Shown here one piece after another: positions 7,454 through 14,985 of a stretch of DNA of 29,861 bases; within the stretch, counting starts at the first letter, position 1; each line of letters opens with the position of its first letter. Position numbers and translations under genes: made by a program. Source of the DNA: an uncultured Eubacteriales bacterium (GTDB taxonomy: Bacteria > Bacillota > Clostridia > Oscillospirales > Oscillospiraceae); contig CABQNH010000021.1 in NCBI GenBank assembly GCA_902465435.1, positions 1-29,861 on the forward strand, written 5' to 3'. Below the pieces are notes generated by a model. That model was not told the DNA's origin. It searched no databases and was given only the letters and a program-made list of their open reading frames with translations.

Positions 7454-8854
7454 TTACTTAATATCGTTGCCGGTCAGTTCCTGACGGAAAACCGCCTCGG
7501 TGTCCTTGTTCTCGGGCTTGTAGAGTGCGGGAACCGCTGCGTAAAGTGCTGCGCAGACGACAAGATCCTGCTTCCATGTGATCTCGTTCGGTGCGTGTGC
7601 CTGCGATTCGGCGCCGGGGCCGAAGCCAACACAGGGGATGCCGTAGCGGCCCTGAATGGAAACGCCGTTCGTGGAGAAGGTCCACTTGTCGGTCAGCGGG
7701 CGTCCCTCGCGCTTTGCCTTTGCGGTATCGTCCGCATACAGACGCTTGTCACCCCACAGCGCATGGTGCGCATCGATGAGTGCCTGTACATGGGCTGCGG
7801 ATTCCTTGTTGATCCACGTCGGGAAGAAGCATTCCGTCTCATAGACGTGACCCGTCCATGCGGGACGGTCATACATATACATGGAGACCTTGACGTCCTT
7901 CGCATACTTCTTACAGGCGGGGAGATCTTCAATTTCCTTCAGGCAGGACTTGTACGTCTCACCGGCGGTCATGCGGCGGTCGATGGAGATCGAGCAGGAG
8001 TCCGCAACGGCGCAGCGGGAGGGCGAGGTGTAGAAGATCTGAGAGGTGGTGCAGGTGCCGCGGCCGAGGAAGCGGGCATCCTCATAATGATCGGGGTTAT
8101 ACTTTGGATCAAGCATCTTGACAAGACCCTTGATCTCGACGGTATCGTCTGCGGGATTCTCGTTGAGGTCGCGGACGTTCAGCAGAACCTCCGCCATCTT
8201 GTGGATCGCATTGTCGCCGCGCTCCGGTGCGGAGCCGTGGCAGGAAACACCGTGCATATCGACGCGGATTTCCATACGGCCTCTGTGGCCGCGGTAGATG
8301 CCGCCGTCGGTCGGCTCAGTGGAGATTACGAATTCGATCTTGCTTCTTGCGTCCTCCGGACCGTTGAAGTATTCGTTGACGATGGACTGCCAGCACATGC
8401 CGTCGCAGTCCTCTTCCTGCACGGAACCGACGACCATGATCTTGTAGCCCTCGGGGATGAGGCCGAGATCCTTCATGATCTTTGCGCCGTAGGTTGCAGA
8501 GGCCATGCCGCCCTCCTGATCGGAGCCGCCGCGGCCGTAGATGACCTCGTCCGTCTCATAGCCCTCATAGGGATCGTTCGTCCAGTTTTCACGGTTGCCG
8601 ATGCCGACCGTGTCGATATGGGAGTCAATGGCGATGATCTTGTCGCCGGTGCCCATCCAGCCGATGATGTTGCCAAGCTTGTCGATCTCAACCTTGTCGT
8701 AGCCGAGCTTTTCCATTTCGGCCTTGATGCACATGACAACGCCCTTTTCCTCGCAGCTTTCGCTGGGAATTGCGATCATGTTGCGAAGGAAACGGCTCAT
8801 GTCTGCACGGTAGTTTTGCGCAGCGGTTTTGATTGCTTCGAAATTGACATTCAT
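7454..8854 (-). CDS. ygeY: YgeY-family M20 metallohydrolase
   Basis: A 466-residue M20/ArgE-DapE-type dinuclear zinc hydrolase. Metal ligands are visible in DSHIDT (His79, Asp81), GRGGSDQEGG (Asp112) and a SVQEEDCDG motif carrying the catalytic Glu pair; a dimerisation domain follows around CHGSAPERGDN. YgeY enzymes co-occur with YgeW and selenium-dependent purine or amine catabolism genes and are annotated as selenium-metabolism-linked hydrolases; their true substrate is not settled. It is the first gene of the minus-strand operon: ATG at 8854 follows GGAGGGATACCC and a promoter lies about 60 nt upstream. No selenoprotein or xanthine dehydrogenase-type gene is present in this window. Confidence 0.92.
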   Translation of the reverse strand: MNVNFEAIKTAAQNYRADMSRFLRNMIAIPSESCEEKGVVMCIKAEMEKLGYDKVEIDKLGNIIGWMGTGDKIIAIDSHIDTVGIGNRENWTNDPYEGYETDEVIYGRGGSDQEGGMASATYGAKIMKDLGLIPEGYKIMVVGSVQEEDCDGMCWQSIVNEYFNGPEDARSKIEFVISTEPTDGGIYRGHRGRMEIRVDMHGVSCHGSAPERGDNAIHKMAEVLLNVRDLNENPADDTVEIKGLVKMLDPKYNPDHYEDARFLGRGTCTTSQIFYTSPSRCAVADSCSISIDRRMTAGETYKSCLKEIEDLPACKKYAKDVKVSMYMYDRPAWTGHVYETECFFPTWINKESAAHVQALIDAHHALWGDKRLYADDTAKAKREGRPLTDKWTFSTNGVSIQGRYGIPCVGFGPGAESQAHAPNEITWKQDLVVCAALYAAVPALYKPENKDTEAVFRQELTGNDIK

Positions 8855-8914
8855 GGGTATCCCTCCATCAATATATTTGCAATGATTCGCGCACTTTCCG
8901 CACGCTTCACCTCC

Positions 8915-8942
8915 ATTCTAACATAGGAATTGCAGAAGTCAA
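8915..8942 (-). promoter_or_regulatory. Promoter of the ygeY operon
   Basis: On the minus strand, TTGACT (8937-8942), a 16-bp spacer and TAGAAT (8915-8920), about 60 nt before the ygeY start. It lies in the divergent intergenic region shared with the regulator gene, a natural site for control by that regulator. Confidence 0.65.
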
Positions 8943-8982
8943 ACAAATTTTTTAGTTTCCTAAAAATTATTTTGAAACGCTC

Positions 8983-9010
8983 TTGATTTTTGAGCATTAT
9001 GTGGTATGAT
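8983..9010 (+). promoter_or_regulatory. Promoter of the regulator-PLP enzyme operon
   Basis: TTGATT (8983-8988), a 16-bp spacer and TATGAT (9005-9010), 35 nt before the regulator's GTG start. The two divergent promoters are separated by about 40 A/T-rich bases, so one bound regulator could affect both. Confidence 0.6.
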
Positions 9011-9044
9011 AGACTTGTACTAAAAGGGTGAGGAGGGATACCGT

Positions 9045-9698
9045 GTGCTGAGGGAAAGTGAGTTGGACACCCTGCGGCAGCTTGCAAAGGCCATCGCACA
9101 ACAATTTGGAAGCGACTGCGAGGTCGTGGTTCACGAGCTTTCCGAGAAGAGCGCGTACAATTCCATTGTAGCTATCGAAAACGGTCACGTGACCGGCAGA
9201 AAGATCGGCGACGGGCCGTCGCACGTCGTGCTGGAGCAGCTCGGCAAGGAGGAGGCTGATCCGTCCGATCATCTGTGCTATCTTACGCGAACCCCGGATG
9301 GGAAGATTTTAAAGTCCTCCTCTGTCTACATTCGGGACGGAGAAGGAAAGGTTTCCGCAATCTTTTGCATCAACTTTGACGTTTCCCGCCTTATGATGGT
9401 GGAGAACGCCGTCAGCGACCTGATTGCGCCGCAGGACACGGCGCAGCGTGAGCCGGAGCGCATAACGCTCAATGTGAACGATCTTCTGGATGATCTGATC
9501 GACCAGTCCGTCAAGCTGGTCGGCAAGCCCGTCGCTCTTATGACAAAGGAAGACAAGGTTCGTGCCATCCAGTTTCTGAATCACAACGGCGCTCTGCTCA
9601 TCACCAAATCCGGCGACAAAATCGCAAAGCACTTTGGCATCTCCAAGTATACCTTATATTCTTACTTAGACACAAAACAGGAGGAAAAAAAACAATGA
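9045..9698 (+). CDS. YheO/DauR-type transcriptional regulator (PAS-like + HTH)
   Basis: A 217-residue regulator with a YheO-like PAS-fold sensor domain (about 5-115) and a C-terminal helix-turn-helix (about 150-215, GDKIAKHFGISKYTLYSYLD). This architecture includes DauR, which controls D-arginine catabolism, and many regulators of amino-acid or purine breakdown. The start is a GTG at 9045, 7 nt after AGGAGGG. It is divergent from the ygeY operon and overlaps the next gene by 4 nt (ATGA), so the regulator and the PLP enzyme are translationally coupled. Most likely it senses the pathway substrate and controls both transcription units. The ligand is unknown. Confidence 0.88.
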   Translation: MLRESELDTLRQLAKAIAQQFGSDCEVVVHELSEKSAYNSIVAIENGHVTGRKIGDGPSHVVLEQLGKEEADPSDHLCYLTRTPDGKILKSSSVYIRDGEGKVSAIFCINFDVSRLMMVENAVSDLIAPQDTAQREPERITLNVNDLLDDLIDQSVKLVGKPVALMTKEDKVRAIQFLNHNGALLITKSGDKIAKHFGISKYTLYSYLDTKQEEKKQ

Positions 9699-11170
9699 TT
9701 GATCTGAGCATTAACAAGCAGGGTCTTGAGCACAACATCCAGAAGGCCAAGGAAAACAACATCATCATCCCGACCATCGCGCAGATGCAGAACCCTGACC
9801 TCATCCCGGAAAAGATCAAGGAAAAGCTGTCGCACACCGGCCTGTGGGACGTTGATCCGGTCAACCTGTTCCGCATTTCCTGGCATAACGAGGCCAAGGA
9901 GTTCGGAGGCCTGTTCCAGAAGGTTCCCAACTATGTTGAGATCCCCTCGAAGCTCTCCGGCGTGCCGTGCCGCATCCTTGCCATGTCCGGCAAATGGTTC
10001 CCCACCGGCTGCCATAAGGTCGGCGCTTCCTTCGGTTGCCTGGCTCCGCGTCTTGTGACCGGTCAGTTCGACGCCACCTATCACCACGCTGTATGGCCCT
10101 CCACCGGCAACTACTGCCGCGGCGGCGCATTCAACTCCAAGCTGCTGGCCTGCGACTCCGTCGCGATTCTGCCGCAGGATATGTCCAAGGAGCGCTTTGA
10201 CTGGCTCAAGCAGATTGCCGGCCAGATCATCGCCACCCCGGGCTGCGAGTCCAACGTAAAGGAAATCTTTGATAAGACCTGGGAGCTGAAGCAGGATCCC
10301 TCCATGATGATTTTCAATCAGTTTGCCGAGATGGGCAATCCGCTGTGGCACTACAACGTCACCGGCTACGCGCTGTCCGATCTGTTTGAAGCTGTCAAGA
10401 AGCCCGGCCAGAGACTGGCTGGTGCCTGCTTCACCTCCGGCTCCGCCGGCACTATGTCCTCCGGCGACCTGCTCAAGGAGCGCTATCCCAACATGAAGCT
10501 CGCCGTCGGCGAAGCGCTGCAGTGCCCGACCATTCTGGATAACGGCTTCGGCGGCCACCGCATCGAAGGCATCGGCGACAAGCACATTCCTTGGGTGCAC
10601 AACGTTAAGAATACCGACATGGCAATCGCCATCGACGACGAGGATTCCCAGAGACTGCTCCGCCTCTTCAACACGGAGGACGGCCAGAAGTATCTGAAGG
10701 AAGAGCTTGGCATGAGCGACGAGCAGATTGAGAAGTTCACCTGGATGGGCATTTCCGGTATTGCAAACGTACTTTGCTGCATCAAGATGGCAAAGTACTA
10801 CGAGCTGACCGAGGACGACGTTGTCGTCACCGTTCTGACCGACTCCGCCGTGATGTACAAGTCCCGCGTGGAAGAGCTGAACCAGATGCACGGCGCATAC
10901 AGCACGGTCGAGGCTGCAAAGGATCATGCCGTTCATATGCTCGGCCTCAAGACCGACAGCATGCTTGAGCTTACCTATACAGAACGCAAGCGCGTCCACA
11001 ACCTCAAGTATTATACTTGGGTCGAGCAGCAGCAGATGGACGTAGCCGACCTCAATGCACAGTGGTACGACACCAAGGGCACTTGGGACGCAGTTCATGC
11101 GCAGGCGAAGGATCTGGACGAGCTCATTAACGAATTCAACGAGGCAACCGGCCTGCTGAAGGCACTGTAA
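9695..11170 (+). CDS. PLP-dependent fold-type II enzyme, lyase/synthase-like
   Basis: A 491-residue enzyme of the tryptophan synthase beta/cysteine synthase fold. Lys108 in PTGCHKVGAS is the probable Schiff-base lysine, and SGSAGTMSSGD (248-258) is a serine/glycine-rich loop suited to hold the PLP phosphate. It is about 90 residues longer than E. coli YgeX (diaminopropionate ammonia-lyase) and its active-site context differs, so it is not a plain YgeX ortholog, though it holds the same place beside YgeW, YgeY and carbamate kinase. A beta-elimination or beta-replacement reaction on a 2,3-diaminopropionate-like or carbamoylated amino acid would fit the context; that is inference. ATG at 9695 follows AGGAGGAAAA. 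Repeat copy D begins 14 nt after its stop. Confidence 0.8.
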   Translation: MIDLSINKQGLEHNIQKAKENNIIIPTIAQMQNPDLIPEKIKEKLSHTGLWDVDPVNLFRISWHNEAKEFGGLFQKVPNYVEIPSKLSGVPCRILAMSGKWFPTGCHKVGASFGCLAPRLVTGQFDATYHHAVWPSTGNYCRGGAFNSKLLACDSVAILPQDMSKERFDWLKQIAGQIIATPGCESNVKEIFDKTWELKQDPSMMIFNQFAEMGNPLWHYNVTGYALSDLFEAVKKPGQRLAGACFTSGSAGTMSSGDLLKERYPNMKLAVGEALQCPTILDNGFGGHRIEGIGDKHIPWVHNVKNTDMAIAIDDEDSQRLLRLFNTEDGQKYLKEELGMSDEQIEKFTWMGISGIANVLCCIKMAKYYELTEDDVVVTVLTDSAVMYKSRVEELNQMHGAYSTVEAAKDHAVHMLGLKTDSMLELTYTERKRVHNLKYYTWVEQQQMDVADLNAQWYDTKGTWDAVHAQAKDLDELINEFNEATGLLKAL

Positions 11171-11184
11171 GATCATAGAAATTT

Positions 11185-11489
11185 GACGGGCGGGCTTTGT
11201 CCGCCCGTCTCAACGTGTCAAAAAACCTTCTGACACGTTGGCAGGTTATCAAGAAAGTCCGGAAGACGAGAAACTCGCGCCCGTACAAGTACATAGGTAC
11301 GGTAGGGTGCGAGTTCCGAAGTAAGTCAAAATGATGGATATGATTCACTTCTGGAACCGTATTTGTTCGGATTTTATCTAAAAAGAGAATGAACACGTTT
11401 CACATGAGAACAGGCAGATATGTTTTCTTATTTTGACGGTTACGGACTTGATTGACAGTCTGCGACGGGCGGGCTTTGTCCGCCCGTCT
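11185..11489 (+). repeat. Intergenic structured repeat, copy D
   Basis: Same direction as the flanking genes. It has a palindrome (11185-11209, arms GACGGGCGG / CCGCCCGTC), a hairpin (about 11211-11240, arms AACGTGTCA / TGACACGTT) and a 221-bp core (11242-11462). It ends with a second copy of the palindrome: 11185-11210 and 11464-11489 are identical over 26 bases. The core contains the CTCGCGCC (11274-11281) / GGTGCGAG (11306-11313) module. Compared with copy B, the second hairpin shows a paired change, AGCGTG/CACGCT to AACGTG/CACGTT, so pairing is kept while sequence varies. It lies 14 nt after the PLP enzyme's stop and 25 nt before the next start. Confidence 0.9.
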
Positions 11490-11514
11490 ATCTTTCAGGA
11501 AGGCGTCGTGGAGA

Positions 11515-11895
11515 ATGCAGCAGGATAAGAAGGAAAATCGATTCCGGGCCGGTTCCAAAGCATGGTTTCAGGATCACCTTGCCCCATTCCGGGCTTTTGG
11601 TGAAATATTTTTGCTGGCTGCGGCAATTTTCGGCCTATTCTGCCTTCTTTGCCTGATTTTTATTGAAGCAGACGTCTTAGGCAAGCTGTTTTTGCCTGTA
11701 CTTTTCGGCTACCTCGCCCTGCTGATCCTTGCCGCGGCTGTGCTGCTCCACCGAAAGCAGAAGCAAGCCTTCCGTGCGCAGGTCGGCGAACAGATTTATT
11801 TTGAGACCTTCCCGCGCGAATATCGAAGGAAGCTCCGGCGGGAACGCCGCGAGGAGAAACGACAAGCCGAGCGTGAGCACTCAAAGAAACATTGA
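11515..11895 (+). CDS. Small two-helix membrane protein of unknown function
   Basis: A 126-residue protein with two predicted transmembrane helices (about 29-50 and 57-78), a basic N-terminus and a highly charged Arg/Lys/Glu C-terminal tail (about 80-126) that looks helical. I do not recognise the family. ATG at 11515 lies 11 nt after AGGAAGG (11497-11503); upstream in-frame codons run into the palindrome of repeat copy D and are excluded. The threonine synthase-like gene starts 13 nt after its stop, so the two are probably cotranscribed. The N-in/C-in topology and charged tail would suit a small scaffold or transporter accessory, but that is only a description. Confidence 0.75.
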   Translation: MQQDKKENRFRAGSKAWFQDHLAPFRAFGEIFLLAAAIFGLFCLLCLIFIEADVLGKLFLPVLFGYLALLILAAAVLLHRKQKQAFRAQVGEQIYFETFPREYRRKLRRERREEKRQAEREHSKKH

Positions 11896-11908
11896 AAGGA
11901 CAAACGAC

Positions 11909-13150
11909 ATGAAGAACGTAAAATGCGGCAAATGCGTGAAGTGCGGCAAAGAATATGCAGCCGTACCGAACCTGACAAACTGCGAATGCGGCGGCATTCT
12001 CGATATCGTTTATGATTATGACTACATTAAGTCCATTCTGACCAAGGAAAAGCTGGCGGCGCGCAGGAACAACACCATGTGGCGTTACCGTGAGCTGCTC
12101 CCCGTCGAGGAAACAACGCCGGACACGCCGCTGCGTGTCGGCTGGTCACCGCTGTATGAGGCGGATCGTCTGGCCAAGCTTCTCGGCGTGAAAAAGCTCT
12201 GGATTAAGGATGACGGCCAGAACCCGACGGCTTCCTTGAAGGATCGCGCCTCTGCGATGGCGGTTGCCAAGGCACAGGAGGCCGGTGCAAAGGTCATCGC
12301 CTGCTCCTCGACCGGCAATGCAGCCTCCTCCCTGGCCGGTAACGCCGCCGCTGCCGGGCTGAAAACCTATATCTTTGTTCCGTCTCGCGCACCGAAGGGC
12401 AAGGTCGCACAGCTCATGACCTTTGGCGCCAATGTCGTTTCGGTTCAGGGAAATTATGAGGAAACCTTCGAGCTTTCCAAAAAAGCAATTGACAAGTGGG
12501 GCTGGTACAACCGCAACGCCGCCATTAATCCCTACCTCTCCGAGGGCAAAAAGACGGTCTCCTTGGAAATCGCTGAGCAGTTGGGTTGGCAGATGCCGGA
12601 TTATCTTGCCATCTCCGTCGGCGACGGCTGCACGATTGCAGGCGTCTGGAAGGGTCTGAAGGATCTCTACGCCATCGGCTTTATTGACAAGCTGCCGCGT
12701 CTGATTTCCGCGCAGGCCGAGGGCTGCCATCCGATCAATCGCGCCATTGCAGAAAACCAGCCGTGGCATCCCATGGAAGAGAACACCCTGGCGGATTCCA
12801 TTGCTGTCGGCGTCCCGAGAAATGCAGACAAGGCCATTCATGCCATCCGCGAATCGAACGGTATCGTCGTCAATGTCACGGACGAAGAAATCATGGCCGC
12901 GCAGAAGCTGGTCGGCATGACCTGCGGCGTATTCGGCGAGCCTGCCGGCGTCACCGGCGCAGCCGGCTTGAAAAAGCTCTGCGAACAGGGTGTGATCGGC
13001 GCAAATGACACCGTCGTTTCCGTAATCACCGGCAATGGTCTTAAGGACGTCGCCAACGCCATCAAGGCCTGCGGCGAGCCGATGAGCTGCCCGAACGATA
13101 TGGACGCCTTGCTTCGCGAATTTGATAAGCACGGTATTGTTGTGGAATAA
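11909..13150 (+). CDS. thrC: Threonine synthase-like PLP enzyme
   Basis: A 413-residue fold-type II PLP enzyme. The N-terminus has a zinc-ribbon-like cysteine cluster (Cys6, 9, 12, 25, 27) common in clostridial and archaeal threonine synthases. Lys111 in NPTASLKDRAS is the PLP lysine; SSTGNAASSLAGNAAAAGL binds the substrate carboxylate, and SVGDGCTIAG the PLP phosphate. It should convert O-phosphohomoserine to threonine and phosphate. ATG at 11909 follows AAAGGA; the long in-frame upstream extension overlaps the membrane protein gene and is spurious. No other threonine pathway gene is nearby, and a different PLP enzyme lies just upstream, so a related catabolic role cannot be excluded. Confidence 0.87.
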   Translation: MKNVKCGKCVKCGKEYAAVPNLTNCECGGILDIVYDYDYIKSILTKEKLAARRNNTMWRYRELLPVEETTPDTPLRVGWSPLYEADRLAKLLGVKKLWIKDDGQNPTASLKDRASAMAVAKAQEAGAKVIACSSTGNAASSLAGNAAAAGLKTYIFVPSRAPKGKVAQLMTFGANVVSVQGNYEETFELSKKAIDKWGWYNRNAAINPYLSEGKKTVSLEIAEQLGWQMPDYLAISVGDGCTIAGVWKGLKDLYAIGFIDKLPRLISAQAEGCHPINRAIAENQPWHPMEENTLADSIAVGVPRNADKAIHAIRESNGIVVNVTDEEIMAAQKLVGMTCGVFGEPAGVTGAAGLKKLCEQGVIGANDTVVSVITGNGLKDVANAIKACGEPMSCPNDMDALLREFDKHGIVVE

Positions 13151-13157
13151 TTACAAA

Positions 13158-13200
13158 AACGTCCGGAATGTGCACAAGCACATTCCGGACGTTTATCTTT
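13158..13200 (+). terminator. Intrinsic terminator after thrC
   Basis: A perfect 16-bp stem, AACGTCCGGAATGTGC (13158-13173) and its complement (13178-13193), with an ACAA loop, followed by TATCTTTTCT. It lies 8 nt after the thrC stop. Confidence 0.9.
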
Positions 13201-13238
13201 TCTCCAGTCTGCATGATCAAGCCACGAAAAGCGAAAAG

Positions 13239-13278
13239 CAGCCGCCGAAATCCATCCGGGGATGGGATTTGGCGGCTG
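13239..13278 (-). terminator. Intrinsic terminator after gap
   Basis: On the minus strand, a long near-perfect stem with arms built on CAGCCGCC / GGCGGCTG and an ATCC / GGAT extension, 40 nt after the gap stop. It is followed by CTTTTCGCTTTTCG. It lies back to back with the thrC terminator. Confidence 0.75.
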
Positions 13279-13317
13279 ACAATTTTCTCAATGAAGCGTC
13301 AGAAGCAATTTACAAAA

Positions 13318-14349
13318 TTACAGGAACTTTGCAAAGTACTTAATGGTGCGAACCATCTGAGACGTATAGGAGTTCTCATTGTCGTACCAGGAAACGACCT
13401 GAACCTGCGTGGTGCCGTTGTCCAGCGGCATAGCCATCGTCTGGGTTGCATCGAACAGAGAACCAAAGCGCATGCCGATGATATCCGAGGAAACAATCTC
13501 GTCGGTGTTATAGCCGAAGGACTCGTTGGACTGTGCCTTCATTGCAGCGTTGATCTCATCAACCGTCACATGACCCTTGACAACTGCGTTGAGGATCGTG
13601 GTGGAGCCGGTCGGAGTCGGAACACGCTGTGCAGCGCCGATCAGCTTGCCGTTCAGTTCCGGGATAACAAGGCCGATTGCCTTTGCAGCGCCGGTGGAGT
13701 TCGGAACGATGTTCACTGCTGCAGCACGGCTGCGGCGCAGATCGCCCTTTCTCTGCGGGCCGTCGAGCGGCATCTGGTCGCCGGTATATGCGTGGATGGT
13801 GCACATAATGCCGGACTCGATGGGAGCCAGATCATTCAGCGCCTTGGCCATCGGAGCGAGGCAGTTGGTCGTGCAGGAAGCGGCGGAAATGATATGATCG
13901 TCGGCCGTCAGCTTCTCATGGTTGACGTTATAAACGATTGTGGGCAGATCGTTGCCTGCGGGAGCAGAAATAACGACCTTCTTTGCGCCTGCGTCGATAT
14001 GCGCCTGTGCCTTTGCCTTGCTGGTATAGAAGCCGGTGCACTCAAGCACGACGTCGACGCCGATCTCACCCCAGGGCAGCTCTGCTGCGTTCGGCTTCTT
14101 GTAGATGACGATCTTCTTGCCGTCAACAACAATATAGTTATCCTCGTCTTCGCCCTCGTGGAAATCGACCGTATGACCCTGCGCAACATAGTTGCCCTGC
14201 GTGGAGTCGTACTTCAGCAGATGCGCCAGCATCTTTGCGGAAGTCAGATCGTTGATCGCGACGATCTCAAAGCCCTCAGCGCCGAACATCTGACGGAATG
14301 CCAGACGACCAATGCGGCCAAAACCGTTGATAGCTACTTTAACAGACAT
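13318..14349 (-). CDS. gap: Glyceraldehyde-3-phosphate dehydrogenase, type I
   Basis: A 343-residue glycolytic enzyme: glyceraldehyde 3-phosphate + NAD + phosphate to 1,3-bisphosphoglycerate. It has the NAD-binding Rossmann start INGFGRIGR (7-15), the catalytic Cys159 in SAASCTTNCLAP, and the full catalytic domain. ATG at 14349 is chosen because GGAGG lies 9 nt upstream and INGFGRIGR then falls at the normal place; an upstream in-frame ATG at 14436 lies inside the promoter. The gene stands alone, with no pgk, tpi or cggR next to it. It has a strong promoter and its own terminator, as expected of a highly expressed housekeeping gene. Confidence 0.97.
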   Translation of the reverse strand: MSVKVAINGFGRIGRLAFRQMFGAEGFEIVAINDLTSAKMLAHLLKYDSTQGNYVAQGHTVDFHEGEDEDNYIVVDGKKIVIYKKPNAAELPWGEIGVDVVLECTGFYTSKAKAQAHIDAGAKKVVISAPAGNDLPTIVYNVNHEKLTADDHIISAASCTTNCLAPMAKALNDLAPIESGIMCTIHAYTGDQMPLDGPQRKGDLRRSRAAAVNIVPNSTGAAKAIGLVIPELNGKLIGAAQRVPTPTGSTTILNAVVKGHVTVDEINAAMKAQSNESFGYNTDEIVSSDIIGMRFGSLFDATQTMAMPLDNGTTQVQVVSWYDNENSYTSQMVRTIKYFAKFL

Positions 14350-14399
14350 ATTATTACCTCCATTTTTACACGCTGCGCCTGTTGCACAGCGCTGCAATA

Positions 14400-14409
14400 C
14401 AAACGTTTG
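14400..14409. promoter_or_regulatory. Palindrome in the gap leader, possible operator
   Basis: CAAACGTTTG is a perfect 10-bp palindrome about 20 nt downstream of the expected gap transcription start and 50 nt before the ATG. Its place would suit a repressor. No factor is identified, and a 10-bp palindrome can occur by chance. Confidence 0.35.
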
Positions 14410-14434
14410 CATTCCGATTCCTCGAAACGATAAC

Positions 14435-14463
14435 ATTATATACTACTTTATGCCCCTTGACAA
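14435..14463 (-). promoter_or_regulatory. Strong sigma-A promoter of gap
   Basis: On the minus strand, TTGTCA (14458-14463), a 17-bp spacer and TATAAT (14435-14440): 11 of 12 consensus bases with ideal spacing, about 85 nt before the gap start. Confidence 0.85.
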
Positions 14464-14469
14464 GTGTGC

Positions 14470-14638
14470 AAATGCACCAAAATACAATTTTTCAACAGAA
14501 AAAACACGGTCATTTTGTCGCTAACACGCGAATCCTGCACACCTCGCAGCTTCTTGCACACCCTTAGCCCCCGTCCTTTATGTGAGGGGCATTCTGCCTC
14601 AGGCAGTCGGCGCTTTTTTGTCAACCGACGCCGGATTT
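14470..14638. other. Intergenic stretch between gap and the peptide-modification operon
   Basis: No gene is seen. It holds several short inverted repeats: GCCCC / GGGGC (14567-14590), a CTGCCT-C-AGGCAG palindrome (14594-14606) and a GTCGG / CCGAC pair around a T6 run (about 14606-14629). These may be remnants of an old repeat or secondary terminators; they do not match the six-copy element family. Confidence 0.4.
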
Positions 14639-14667
14639 GAAAAACGTAGCTCCTTCGAGCTGTTTTC
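14639..14667 (-). terminator. Intrinsic terminator of the radical SAM operon
   Basis: On the minus strand, AAAAC-AGCTC, a GAAG loop and GAGCT, then GTTTTTC. The stem is interrupted by a 2-nt bulge but is followed by a clear T-run. It lies about 50 nt after the PqqD gene stop. Confidence 0.6.
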
Positions 14668-14715
14668 CAGTTTTCAAGCCAAAACCATGGCGGAAACGCG
14701 CAGCCAGCCGTCACA

Positions 14716-14985
14716 TTAAGAATTCTCGATGATCCCCAATTCGCGCAATTTCCCGAGGAATTCCGCCACGTCCCTGCGCACTTCCTCCGGCTGCGCATCA
14801 TATTCTTCTAGAATTTTAGATATAATTTCCTCTTCATTTTTCGCTTCGGGCAGCATTCTCCAGATTTCCGCGCCCAATTCGTTCAGCGTCAGCATTCCGT
14901 TGAGATTCAGTGCCGTCCGCCCTGCGGGAATCAACAGGGTCTCCCCCGCAACCTCGCGAAGGACGAAATCCAGCAAAACTTTCAT
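14716..14985 (-). CDS. PqqD-family peptide recognition protein
   Basis: An 89-residue PqqD-like protein, which is the RiPP recognition element fold. Such proteins bind the leader of a precursor peptide and present it to a partner radical SAM enzyme. Family features are visible: a beta-rich N-terminus with the pattern ALNLNGMLTLNELGAEIWRML (24-45 region) and a helical C-terminus (EEIISKILEEYD... EFLGKLRELGII). ATG at 14985 follows GGAGGAGCAAC and overlaps the radical SAM stop by 4 nt (ATGA), so the two are translationally coupled. The longer ORF starting inside the radical SAM gene is rejected. It is the last gene of the operon. PQQ synthesis itself is excluded: there is no pqqA/B/C. Confidence 0.88.
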   Translation of the reverse strand: MKVLLDFVLREVAGETLLIPAGRTALNLNGMLTLNELGAEIWRMLPEAKNEEEIISKILEEYDAQPEEVRRDVAEFLGKLRELGIIENS

